64,000 nucleotides of DNA, taken from NCBI GenBank assembly GCA_900315015.1, contig OMXJ01000003.1, forward strand, positions 124,001 to 188,000, written 5' to 3'. Position numbers and translations under genes: made by a program. Each line of letters starts with the position of its first letter. The stretch's first letter is position 1. Positions 34,105 through 42,313 of the stretch are shown piece by piece. A model generated the notes under the pieces. It saw only the letters and a program-made list of their open reading frames with translations, did no database searches and was not told where the DNA came from. Source of the DNA: an uncultured Eubacteriales bacterium (GTDB lineage: Bacteria; Bacillota; Clostridia; Lachnospirales; Lachnospiraceae).

Positions 34105-34971
34105 ATGAAGATATTGGGTGAAGATCAAAAAAAGAGTTTGGTTTATAATGGAATAGACATGATGGATGCCGGATATTTTATATATAGGGCAGAGGGCGAC
34201 GAGGAAATTCTATATGCAAATAAGGCACTTATAGAGCTTTATGAATGTGATGGCATAGAGGATTTCATGGAGCTTACCAAGGGATCTTTTATGGGAATGG
34301 TTTATTCAGAAGACCTTGACAGAGTAAAAGATAGCATAAAACAGCAGATTTCTACCGGAAAGAAAATTGATAAGGTAATCTATAGAATTAAGACTAAAAA
34401 TAAGAAGATAAAGTATATAGAGGATTTTGGTGCTTTATATACAGATCCTGATGAAGGATTGTTATTCGGTGTAACAATATTCCCTGGAACTAGTGAATTA
34501 GTTAAGCCGGATATAGACGAGAAAATAAAAGAAAAGCTTAAGAATGAATCTGAAGATGCAACTATTACCATTAAAAATCATTTTACTGGTCTTAATGTTG
34601 AGGATAAGGTAGTATTATCTTCCATCTCAGCTTCATATAACAGTATTCATGTAATCGACATCGAAGCAGACAGATATAAGGAAATACGTTCTACAGAATT
34701 ATTACATAGCTATGTTGGCAGTGAGGGCATAGTTTCAGAAATGTTCCCTAAAATTATGTCGATTGCCTGTTCACCAGATTATTTAGATGATATGATGAAA
34801 TTCGTTGATATGAGTACTCTTCAGGATAGATTAGCTGATACCAATTTTATCGACATAGATTTCCTTGGTGTTATTAAGGGCTGGACAAAGGCAAGCTTCT
34901 TTGTAACCAAGCGTAATGAACATAATCGTGCAGTAAAGGTATTATTTGTTACTAAAACTTTAGATATTTAG
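34105..34971 (+). CDS. PAS-domain protein without output domain
   Basis: A 288-aa protein. Residues ~15-130 form a PAS sensor domain (DAGYFIYRAEGDEEILYANKA, SEDLDRVKDSI, IEDFGALYTDPDEG). The C-terminal ~110 residues resemble a second PAS-like or inactive signalling domain. No kinase, GGDEF or DNA-binding domain is present, so it must act through a partner. AAGGA lies 8 nt upstream. The long structured leader suggests RNA-level control. Confidence 0.75.
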   Translation: MKILGEDQKKSLVYNGIDMMDAGYFIYRAEGDEEILYANKALIELYECDGIEDFMELTKGSFMGMVYSEDLDRVKDSIKQQISTGKKIDKVIYRIKTKNKKIKYIEDFGALYTDPDEGLLFGVTIFPGTSELVKPDIDEKIKEKLKNESEDATITIKNHFTGLNVEDKVVLSSISASYNSIHVIDIEADRYKEIRSTELLHSYVGSEGIVSEMFPKIMSIACSPDYLDDMMKFVDMSTLQDRLADTNFIDIDFLGVIKGWTKASFFVTKRNEHNRAVKVLFVTKTLDI

Positions 34972-35000
34972 GCGATATTTCGTAGAAGGTATATTTCATA

Positions 35001-35035
35001 AAAGAGCTGCTAGGGGGAAATAGCAGCTCTTTTTG
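35001..35035 (+). terminator. Terminator of PAS gene
   Basis: AAAGAGCTGCTA pairs with TAGCAGCTCTTT and continues into Ts. Confidence 0.9.
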
Positions 35036-35178
35036 TGCGTAAAAAAACAAAAAAGTAAAGTAAGTATTCGGAATTTAATGTTGAAATAAAAATGATATTG
35101 TGATAAAATTTAATTTGATTTTAGGGTATTTGCAGGTTGTTTTTTTAAAAAATAATGGCGATTGGAGAGGAACTATCA

Positions 35179-36411
35179 ATGGCAGATTCAAAAAAAGATT
35201 ATATCAATGAAAATGAAATTGAAATTGATTCAAATTCATCGAAAGAAGGTGCAGCTAATAAAATAGAAAAGGCTGTGCAGGATATTGATAAAGCAGCTGA
35301 TGGCGCAAAAAGGGCATCAGAAGAAATAAAGGATGTAGCTAGTGCTTCAAAGGATGCTGTTTCAAAAGCAGCCGGAGAAGCAGGTGAAGAAATATCTAAA
35401 ATAGAGGATGGCGCTGCTAAAGCAGAAAAGGCTGTAAATGAAGAAGCCAAAGATAGTAGTGCAGGGTTCTCTGATATATTTGAAGAGACCTTAAATGGAA
35501 GCAGAAGTTCCTCTAAAGAGGGTTCGATGAGCAATGCCAGAGCTATGGAGGAAAAGGCATATACTCAGGGGAAGCAAGGCTTTTTGGGCTTCTTTAAAAA
35601 GAAGGATAAGGATGCTGATAAGGCTGATGGAGCCCCCAAAAAAAAGAAAGAAGATAAAAAAAGCAGCGATAGCTTAAAGGATAGTAAGAAGGTTGAAGCG
35701 GAAATAGAAGATGAAGAAGACATAGATCCAAGCGCCGGACCTGTGGAAAGAGAATTCCTTGAAAAGCAGAAAGCAAAGAAAAAGAAGAAGGAAAATCGCA
35801 AGGAAAAGAATAAGAATTTCCTGAAAAAATATTGGTGGGTAATATTAGCCGCTATCTGCGTTTTAGTAATTATTTGCGCAATAGTTAGTGCAGTAAAGGA
35901 AAGCAAAAAAAAGAGAGTTATTGGTTTGTCATCACTAGAGGTAGTTGGTGCTAATTATGACGATATAGTAGGAAGGCTTCAGGAAAATGGCTTCACAAAT
36001 ATAAATGGTCATGCACTTGAAGATCTTGACTATGCAGATGTCGAGGAAGAGCATAAGGTAGATCAGATTGAGGTAAATGGAGTATATTCATTTGAAGCTG
36101 ATAAGAAATTCAAGTATGATACTGAAATCAATATTACTTATCATAGCTTAAAGGAAATCACAGCTCCTCTTACTTCTAAAAAAGCAAAGGGCATGCAGCA
36201 TTCTTCTGTTGCAAGTGCATTTAAGGAAGCAGGCTTTGTAAATGTAACTGAAGTAATCAAGTATGACCTTATTACAGGATGGATTACAAAGGATGGTTCA
36301 GTAGCTAGTGTATCGATTTCAGGAAATACAAAGTATAAGGCTACCGCAAAATTCCGCCCTGATGTAGAGGTAGTCATTACCTATCATACTTTTAAGAAAA
36401 ATAAGCCTTGA
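35179..36411 (+). CDS. Single-pass membrane protein with PASTA-like repeats
   Basis: A 410-aa protein. Residues 1-~215 are cytoplasmic: Ala/Glu/Lys-rich helical sequence, then a very basic/acidic stretch (KKKKEDKKSS and similar). One transmembrane helix (about 218-238) follows. The outside ~170 residues contain two similar beta-alpha units (VGRLQENGFTNING with a later VNGVYSF, and VASAFKEAGFVNVTE with a later ISGNTKY) resembling PASTA repeats that bind cell-wall fragments. There is no kinase domain, unlike PASTA kinases. GAGAGGA supports ATG 35179 over 35155. PASTA homology is a pattern judgement. Confidence 0.65.
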   Translation: MADSKKDYINENEIEIDSNSSKEGAANKIEKAVQDIDKAADGAKRASEEIKDVASASKDAVSKAAGEAGEEISKIEDGAAKAEKAVNEEAKDSSAGFSDIFEETLNGSRSSSKEGSMSNARAMEEKAYTQGKQGFLGFFKKKDKDADKADGAPKKKKEDKKSSDSLKDSKKVEAEIEDEEDIDPSAGPVEREFLEKQKAKKKKKENRKEKNKNFLKKYWWVILAAICVLVIICAIVSAVKESKKKRVIGLSSLEVVGANYDDIVGRLQENGFTNINGHALEDLDYADVEEEHKVDQIEVNGVYSFEADKKFKYDTEINITYHSLKEITAPLTSKKAKGMQHSSVASAFKEAGFVNVTEVIKYDLITGWITKDGSVASVSISGNTKYKATAKFRPDVEVVITYHTFKKNKP

Positions 36412-36417
36412 TAAAAG

Positions 36418-36457
36418 AGCTGTCAATAGAGATAAAAAAATCTTTATTGACAGCTTT
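36418..36457 (+). terminator. Terminator of PASTA-like gene
   Basis: AGCTGTCAATA pairs with TATTGACAGCT around a 16-nt loop, followed by TTATAT. Confidence 0.7.
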
Positions 36458-36539
36458 ATATGTTTATATTTATAAACGTATTCTTCTGTATACTGCATAT
36501 ATAGGATAGAAAAAAGATTTTATATATGGAGGCAGAAAT

Positions 36540-37061
36540 TTGAAGATGAAAGTTGAAGTTAGAAATTTAATAGATAGCATTGTAGGTTTACTTGAAAACA
36601 AATTCAATTATGAAACCATTTACAAGCTGGCAGCAAATGAAGAAACTCCGGGAAATATGCTCGAGAGAATCTTAGAGGTATGCAAAAAAGAATTTACCTT
36701 TATGGTAAGTTATTCAGCAACAGAAAATGGAAATATTGTAAAAAATGTCTGCGGGAGAAGAGTAGATAAAGAGCTTGTCGATGATTATTTTAAGCTTCTT
36801 TATAGACTTGCAGAGAATAAAAGAATATCTTTAGATGCTCTGATCAGAATCGAAGCCATTGCGACAGATGTAAATTTTTCAGCATTGATAAATGATACAG
36901 ACATAGATATGAGACATATTCGCTGCTGGCTTTCTCTTGTAAATGAGGCCGCTGAAATGAACATAAATAGCAGAGCATATCATCCAGTGCATGTATTATA
37001 TGAAGAGCAGTATGAATCTATGAACTCCGTTGTATGTGAAGAAAGTGGTATAGCAGTATAA
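36540..37061 (+). CDS. Hypothetical protein
   Basis: A 173-aa acidic, helical, soluble protein with no family recognised. TTG 36540 is 7 nt from GGAGG (36528-36532) and fits better than ATG 36546 (13 nt), though either is possible. A degenerate copy of its last codons and stop (GGAATAGCAGTGTAA) recurs ~40 bp downstream. It is the last native-looking gene before the accessory island. Confidence 0.6.
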   Translation: MKMKVEVRNLIDSIVGLLENKFNYETIYKLAANEETPGNMLERILEVCKKEFTFMVSYSATENGNIVKNVCGRRVDKELVDDYFKLLYRLAENKRISLDALIRIEAIATDVNFSALINDTDIDMRHIRCWLSLVNEAAEMNINSRAYHPVHVLYEEQYESMNSVVCEESGIAV

Positions 37062-37122
37062 TGATTGGCACAGGATGCCAAAAAAGAGGAATAGCAGTGT
37101 AAAAATGCAAGCGGAATTTTGA

Positions 37123-37206
37123 ATAGGGCTATTTCATAATCCGTAGTTTAAAACTTAATAGATGCCTTTTAGAAGCTGGCTTTGGGATTTATACTCATAT
37201 ATCCTT
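37123..37206. repeat. Dispersed ~83-bp repeat, copy 1
   Basis: This stretch (ATAGGGCTATTTCATAATCC to ACTCATATATCCTT) matches 53239-53321 with scattered changes. Copy 1 lies just left of the ISAs1-like element, copy 2 just right of a broken AAA-ATPase gene, so the pair brackets the accessory regions. Confidence 0.85.
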
Positions 37207-37291
37207 AAAAAGCTGGCTTTTTTAGTGTTTTTGTGGTATATTATACTTATACGTAGGAGTATAGTACTATCATACACAAAAGGAGGATAAT

Positions 37292-37873
37292 ATGGCAGAA
37301 AAGGTTTATCCAGAATGGGTGCAGAAACACAAAGCGAAAGGAACATCAGTCAGAAAGGTTGGTAACAATTATTATCTTTACAAGCATTCCTCGAAACGTG
37401 TTCCCGGAAAGAAAAATCCGGTACCATCAGATACTTACATCGGAAGAATAACACCGGAAGGGATCATCAAATCGGGAAAGAAAAAAGTAGATACTAATGA
37501 ATCGGAAATCATAGTAAAGGAGTATGGCTTTTCTGCTGCTATTCAGAGTCTATGTCCTAAAGAGTGGAAAGATCCTTTAGGAGAAAAATGGCAGGAGGTA
37601 CTGGACTATATAATCGTTAGGGAATCTCCTGAGTCATATATCACTGGAGAGAGGAAAGTTGTGGATAAACTCGCCCCACATATCCAACTTGGTGCTCAGA
37701 AATCTTACCTTTTAAGAAGGATCAGACAGGAACATGGCGTGGAATTAAAAGATATACAGATACTTTCCACGATATACCTTGTTACAATCGGGAAGAAGAA
37801 ACTTCTATCAAAAATATCAGATGAGCAGCGAAAAGTCCTTGAATCCATAGGACTAGAACTGGAGGTGCGCTAA
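37292..37873 (+). CDS. IS-associated ORF upstream of transposase
   Basis: A 193-aa basic protein (MAEKVYPEWVQKHKAKG, NNYYLYKHSSKRVPGKKNP, YIGRITPEG) resembling the short first ORF found ahead of some Firmicute transposases. AGGAGG precedes the start. It ends as the transposase reading begins in the +1 frame, which could reflect a former frameshift arrangement. Precise role unknown. Confidence 0.6.
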   Translation: MAEKVYPEWVQKHKAKGTSVRKVGNNYYLYKHSSKRVPGKKNPVPSDTYIGRITPEGIIKSGKKKVDTNESEIIVKEYGFSAAIQSLCPKEWKDPLGEKWQEVLDYIIVRESPESYITGERKVVDKLAPHIQLGAQKSYLLRRIRQEHGVELKDIQILSTIYLVTIGKKKLLSKISDEQRKVLESIGLELEVR

Positions 37874-38941
37874 GGCTGTTTACGGCACACGGTCACTGAT
37901 AGAGTGGCTGGGGAATATACCTGATCCAAGAAATGATAAAAATAAAAAGACTGGATAGGAAAGATTGTGAACATAAGGGGGAAACACCTGGCACTTGATG
38001 GTAAGGGACTCCGGGATGCAGCAAACAAGATGTCCGACCAAAGAACACCATATATCTTAAATGCACTTGATGTCGCTACAAAGCTCGTGGTGGGTCAGTT
38101 GGCAATCTCGGAGAAGACAAATGAGATCACTGCTATACCAGAACTTGTGTCAATGCTTGAAACAGAGGGAAGCTTGATAACGGTGGATGACATTGGTGCA
38201 ACGGAACGAATAATGAATGCAATCCACAATAACGGTGCTGATTTTTTGCTGCAGGTTAAGGGTAATTGTCCTGAATTATTCGGAGAGATAAAGAGTCTCT
38301 TTGGTGGTCTCTCTGAAGACAGGAAAAAAGATGCGGAAAAATTTGAGAAAGAATACGGTGAAAAATATAGCGAAGCGAAGACGTGGGAAAAGAACAGAGA
38401 AAGGTATGAGAACAGACATTATCAGGCATTTAACGATCCGGACGGGCTTGGGGATATAACAGAGATAAGACCATATATAAGAAGCATAGGTCTGTCAGAA
38501 CAGATCCGAATACTAAAAGTGAAGGATAAGGATGGAAATGATATCACACCTAATGTGGCGGATTTCCTAAAGAATGAAAGTCGCAAACAAACGAAACCAG
38601 TCGAAGGAGACAAACTGGGGGATGACGTGCAGAAGGCTGGTCTTGTAGCAAGTAGAGTACTGAACGCAAAGGAAATGATGGAATTTAAGCGTGCCCACTG
38701 GGCAGTAGAAAACAGTTTGCATTATGTATTGGATGAGGTGTTTGGTGAAGATAAAAGCACTATACGAAAGGGTAAGAATGCAGCATTTGCTTTAAGGAAA
38801 ATGGCTTATAACATAGTAAGATTAATACAATTCCTAAATCCAGAAAGAAGCCCCCATGTACCAGATATAATCGATGATATAATCGATGATTTCAATATGG
38901 GGGCAAAGATGGTATTTGAATCCATACAATCACAATACTAG
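37874..38941 (+). pseudogene. ISAs1-family transposase, N-terminally deleted
   Basis: The reading frame opens with AVYGTRSLIEWLGNIPDPRN (37874-37933), the standard ISAs1 N-terminal motif, then hits a TAG at about 37957 after KKTG. The catalytic part resumes as a 324-aa frame (from GTG 37967) with ALDGKGLRD (first Asp), the DD of VDDIGA, and HWAVENSLHYVLDEVFGED (Glu). About 70 residues between the two parts are missing relative to the family and the frame is broken, so transposition from this copy is unlikely. Confidence 0.75.
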
Positions 38942-39112
38942 CAAAAATAAATGTACCTTGATTATTGAAAAAAATCAAATGATTTTTTACGGGGGCATTG
39001 CGCCATTTTTTAAGTAAAAAGGATTATTGCGAGTATACTAACATAGGAGATTTTACAGACTCTGATTCAAAAATTCGATTATGAAACACCCTTATATTTG
39101 TACAAGTTTTTA

Positions 39113-39141
39113 TTGATTTCAATGCCATTTTAGACTATAAT
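39113..39141 (+). promoter_or_regulatory. Promoter of the broken zinc-finger gene
   Basis: TTGATT, 17-bp spacer, TATAAT. Two direct ACGGTAAC copies (about 39163-39182) follow in the leader and may be operator half-sites. Confidence 0.6.
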
Positions 39142-39210
39142 GTAACCGATGTCTAAAAACCGACGGTAACCCTAACGGTAACGCGTAATATGATTGATTA
39201 AGGTGTAGTA

Positions 39211-40256
39211 ATGCCACTTAACTGGAATGATGAACATATTCCATCCAAAGCAGACAAGACAACAGATATATTGGGATTAAAGGAGATTGGTGGTGTAGGA
39301 TAGCTGGTATATTATCCGTTAAGATTTAAGGACTATACTTATTCTTTCAATGTGAAGGAACAACTAGTATATCCTGTCTGCAAGCCGGGACAGGAACCTG
39401 AATTTCCTTCTCCGGAAGGTCTTACCGGAAAGGAACTGCTGATAAGTCTTTGTAACCTTTCGAAGTCTATTGACAGTAATGACAATAAAGAGCCCAAAGA
39501 ACAGTTTATACTTAAATGGTGCAAGGATAGTACCCATATCGTATCGACTTTATTTATGCGGAGTTGTCACTGGATTTTGATATCAGTTCTGTGGAAGCTA
39601 ATCTTGTAGAGCGTGACGGCATCTTCGAGATTGACCGATTTATGAAGAATCTCGGTAACCTTTATTACGCCGTTCGATTCTATGTGGCTTTAGAAGGTCT
39701 GATTTACTCTGACGATGAAATGGCTTATAACCTTTACGAGGAAGGCCACTATTTCGAAAGCTATAATTATTTCGAAAAGTATAAGCATGCTGCCCCAGAT
39801 ATCCCGGATGAAGTATTAAAGCAGATAGAAGCTTCCTCGAACAACATAGTGGATACTAGGCAGTGTGCAAAAGAATACGCTAATAAACATCCGGTGCCTC
39901 AGCAGCCCGAAGGAGAATTCGACTTCAACCATAATACGTATGACGATTATGACGAACTGCGGACAAAGCTTGTAGAGTTTATACCGGATTTCAACAAGAG
40001 GCTTAAGTTCAATTCAGCTACCGGCAGATTTGATTTTTCGGCGGATATTGCTTCTGTGTTCGATATCGCATGGTATACACTAGCAAGGATGATCTCCGAA
40101 GATCCTGCTCTTGAAAATAGACAGCGGGAAGAAACAAAACCAGAAGGAATCATGATCTGCTGCAGGCATTGTGGGAAGTACCTGATCAGACGGAGTAACA
40201 GACAAGAGTTTTGTGATTCAGAGGAATGCCAGAGAGCAAGAAACGCAAGAACATAG
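39211..40256 (+). pseudogene. Broken gene with C-terminal CxxC...C zinc finger
   Basis: The frame from ATG 39211 (MPLNWNDEHIPSKADK) meets TAG at 39301, continues in the same frame to about 39540, then shifts: the matching continuation (RIDFIYAELSLDFDISSVEA) is in another frame and runs to 40256. The C-terminus MICCRHCGKYLIRRSNR and CDSEECQRARN forms a zinc finger of the type seen in DUF6076-like proteins of Firmicute mobile regions; the family name is tentative. One stop and one frameshift mark it as inactive unless they are sequencing errors. Confidence 0.65.
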
Positions 40257-40317
40257 ATGACTTACCGGAAGTGTAAAGCCGGGAATGCTTCTGATATGAG
40301 GCATAAACTAAAAGAAT

Positions 40318-40347
40318 TAAAAGTGACACCGGTGGCGACACTTTTAA
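40318..40347 (+). promoter_or_regulatory. Inverted repeat upstream of restriction operon
   Basis: TTAAAAGTG pairs with CACTTTTAA around a 12-nt loop, 22 bp before the first methylase gene. It could end the pseudogene transcript or act as an operator for the operon. Confidence 0.5.
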
Positions 40348-40369
40348 CATATAGGCAAAGAGGTAAATA

Positions 40370-41389
40370 ATGGCAAACACAACAAACATAAATAATAGAC
40401 GCTATTTGGGAAATAAATACAAATTACTTCCCTTCATAAAAGGGGTAGTGGAATCAGAATGCAGTGATATACAGACCATTATAGATATCTTTGCGGGCAC
40501 AGGAGCGGTTGCGTCTGCGTTCTTGGATAAGACGGTGATTACGAATGATATAATGTATAGCAACTATATTTGTAATTTGGCGTGGTTTTCACCGCATAAG
40601 TATAATCCTACAAAGCTTGAGAAAATAATTGATAGTTATAATAGCATTTCTGTTAAGACAGAGAATTATATGACTGACAACTTCTCTGATACATATTTTA
40701 GTCGTGAAGATTGCGCTAAAATTGGTTATATTCGTGAAGATATTGAAGCCAAATTTCTTTCTAAAAAAATCACAGCAAGGGAAAGAGCTTTATTGATCAC
40801 ATCCCTCCTATACGCTATGGATAAAATCGCAAAGACTTGTGGTCATTATGATGCATATCGGCAAGGCGTAGAGTTTGATATGCACTTGGAAATGTCTCTT
40901 CCATTGGCCAAAATGGATAATCTTAATGGGAACAAGTGCTACAACATGGATGCAAATGAATTGGCACGTTTAGTTACCGCCGACCTTGTATATATTGATC
41001 CTCCGTATAATTCACGCCAGTATTGTGACGCGTATCACTTATTGGAAAATGTTGCTCGCTGGAATAAGCCTGAAGTGTTTGGCGTTGCAAAAAAAATGGA
41101 TCGTTCAGCCTTAAAAAGCAAATATTGTACAAGAGAAGCCACCATGGCATTTGAGGATTTGATAACGCATTTGAACTGTAGGTATATTTTATTGTCATAT
41201 AACAATATGGCTAAGAAGGGCAATGATCGTTCCAACGCAAAAATCTCAGATGAAGACATACTAAGAATTCTTGAGGCAAAGGGTGAAGTAAAGGTTTTCG
41301 CTGAAGATTATAAAGCATTTACTACTGGAATATCGGACAGGGCTGATAATCAAGAACGGCTTTTCCTATGTATATGCAAAGGAGAATGA
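40370..41389 (+). CDS. D12-class adenine DNA methyltransferase 1
   Basis: A 339-aa N6-adenine methyltransferase. Motifs are in the Dam-like (alpha) order: RYLGNKYKLL (11-20, motif X), DIFAGTGAVAS (39-49, S-adenosylmethionine binding) and IDPPYNSRQY (209-218, catalytic DPPY). The long insert between them is the target recognition region. It is the first of four tightly packed genes; the second methylase starts 4 bp after its stop. Two methylases fit a Type IIS system whose asymmetric site needs each strand methylated separately. Confidence 0.9.
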   Translation: MANTTNINNRRYLGNKYKLLPFIKGVVESECSDIQTIIDIFAGTGAVASAFLDKTVITNDIMYSNYICNLAWFSPHKYNPTKLEKIIDSYNSISVKTENYMTDNFSDTYFSREDCAKIGYIREDIEAKFLSKKITARERALLITSLLYAMDKIAKTCGHYDAYRQGVEFDMHLEMSLPLAKMDNLNGNKCYNMDANELARLVTADLVYIDPPYNSRQYCDAYHLLENVARWNKPEVFGVAKKMDRSALKSKYCTREATMAFEDLITHLNCRYILLSYNNMAKKGNDRSNAKISDEDILRILEAKGEVKVFAEDYKAFTTGISDRADNQERLFLCICKGE

Positions 41390-41393
41390 TAAT

Positions 41394-42302
41394 ATGATTC
41401 AATCTCCTTTGAATTACACTGGCGGGAAATATAAGTTGTTGCCTCAAATACTACCCTATTTCCCAAAAAAAATAAATACATTTCTGGATTTGTTTTGCGG
41501 AGGCTGCAATGTAGGCATAAATATTGTTGCTAACAACTACTGGTATAATGACATTTCAGAGCCGCTTATTTCTTTGTTTTCACTTATGAAGAGAATAAGT
41601 TCCGATGAATTCATAGAAAGGGTCAACAGAGTTATTAGTTCATACGGCTTATCGGATGTGAAAGTAAATGGATATGATTATTACGGGTGTAGTAGTGCAG
41701 ACGGCTTGAGTTCTTTTAATCGTAATCCATATTTAAAACTAAGAAATGATTTTAATCATCAGATGGATCATAATGATGAATACTATATAAAACTGTATGT
41801 TCTTATAGTATTTGCGTTTAACAATCAAATACGCTTCAACAGAAATGGAGAATTTAACCTGCCTCCTGGAAAAAGGGACTTTAATCAAAAAATGCATGAC
41901 AAATTAAAAGCATTCATTGTTGCGATACATAATCAGAACGCCACTTTTACAAATTTTGATTTTACGTCTATGGATTATTCTGATTTGAAATCAGATGATT
42001 TTGTATACGCAGATCCACCATATCTAATTACGTGTGCGTCATATAATGAACAAGATGGTTGGAATGAAGAAAAAGAAACACAGCTTTTATCAATCTTAGA
42101 TGAGCTCTCTTTTAGGGGAATACATTTTGCGTTATCAAATGTATTAGAATCAAAGGGTACAACAAATAAGATTCTATTAAACTGGATTAATAATAGGCCG
42201 GACTATAAGCTTATTGACCTTAATTATACATACAGCAACGCAAATTATCAGAGGCGTAATAAAGACATTAAAAGCAGAGAAGTTCTAATAATCAACCAAT
42301 AA
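41394..42302 (+). CDS. D12-class adenine DNA methyltransferase 2
   Basis: A 302-aa Dam-like N6-adenine methyltransferase with SPLNYTGGKYKLL (4-16), DLFCGGCNVGINI (32 on) and ADPPYLITCASYNEQDGW (DPPY at 207-210). Its sequence differs strongly from methylase 1, so it is not a recent duplicate; the two probably modify opposite strands of one asymmetric site. It sits 11 bp before the endonuclease gene. Confidence 0.9.
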   Translation: MIQSPLNYTGGKYKLLPQILPYFPKKINTFLDLFCGGCNVGINIVANNYWYNDISEPLISLFSLMKRISSDEFIERVNRVISSYGLSDVKVNGYDYYGCSSADGLSSFNRNPYLKLRNDFNHQMDHNDEYYIKLYVLIVFAFNNQIRFNRNGEFNLPPGKRDFNQKMHDKLKAFIVAIHNQNATFTNFDFTSMDYSDLKSDDFVYADPPYLITCASYNEQDGWNEEKETQLLSILDELSFRGIHFALSNVLESKGTTNKILLNWINNRPDYKLIDLNYTYSNANYQRRNKDIKSREVLIINQ

Positions 42303-42313
42303 AGGAGACTACT

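Larger units (their letters stand above)
37292..38941 (+). mobile_element. Decayed ISAs1-like insertion sequence
   Basis: Two ORFs form the element: a 193-aa accessory ORF and an ISAs1-family DDE transposase whose N-terminal part is mostly missing. Terminal inverted repeats and target duplication could not be identified by eye; the limits given are those of the ORFs. Confidence 0.75.

Noticed and set aside
35565-35906. Minus-strand Phe/Ser-rich ORF opposite the PASTA-like gene
   Set aside because: It mirrors the Lys/Glu-rich stretch and has no coding support.
39352-39609. Independent 85-aa gene starting at 39352
   Set aside because: Its frame continues from ATG 39211 through a stop codon and its product continues in another frame after 39540, so it is part of one broken gene.
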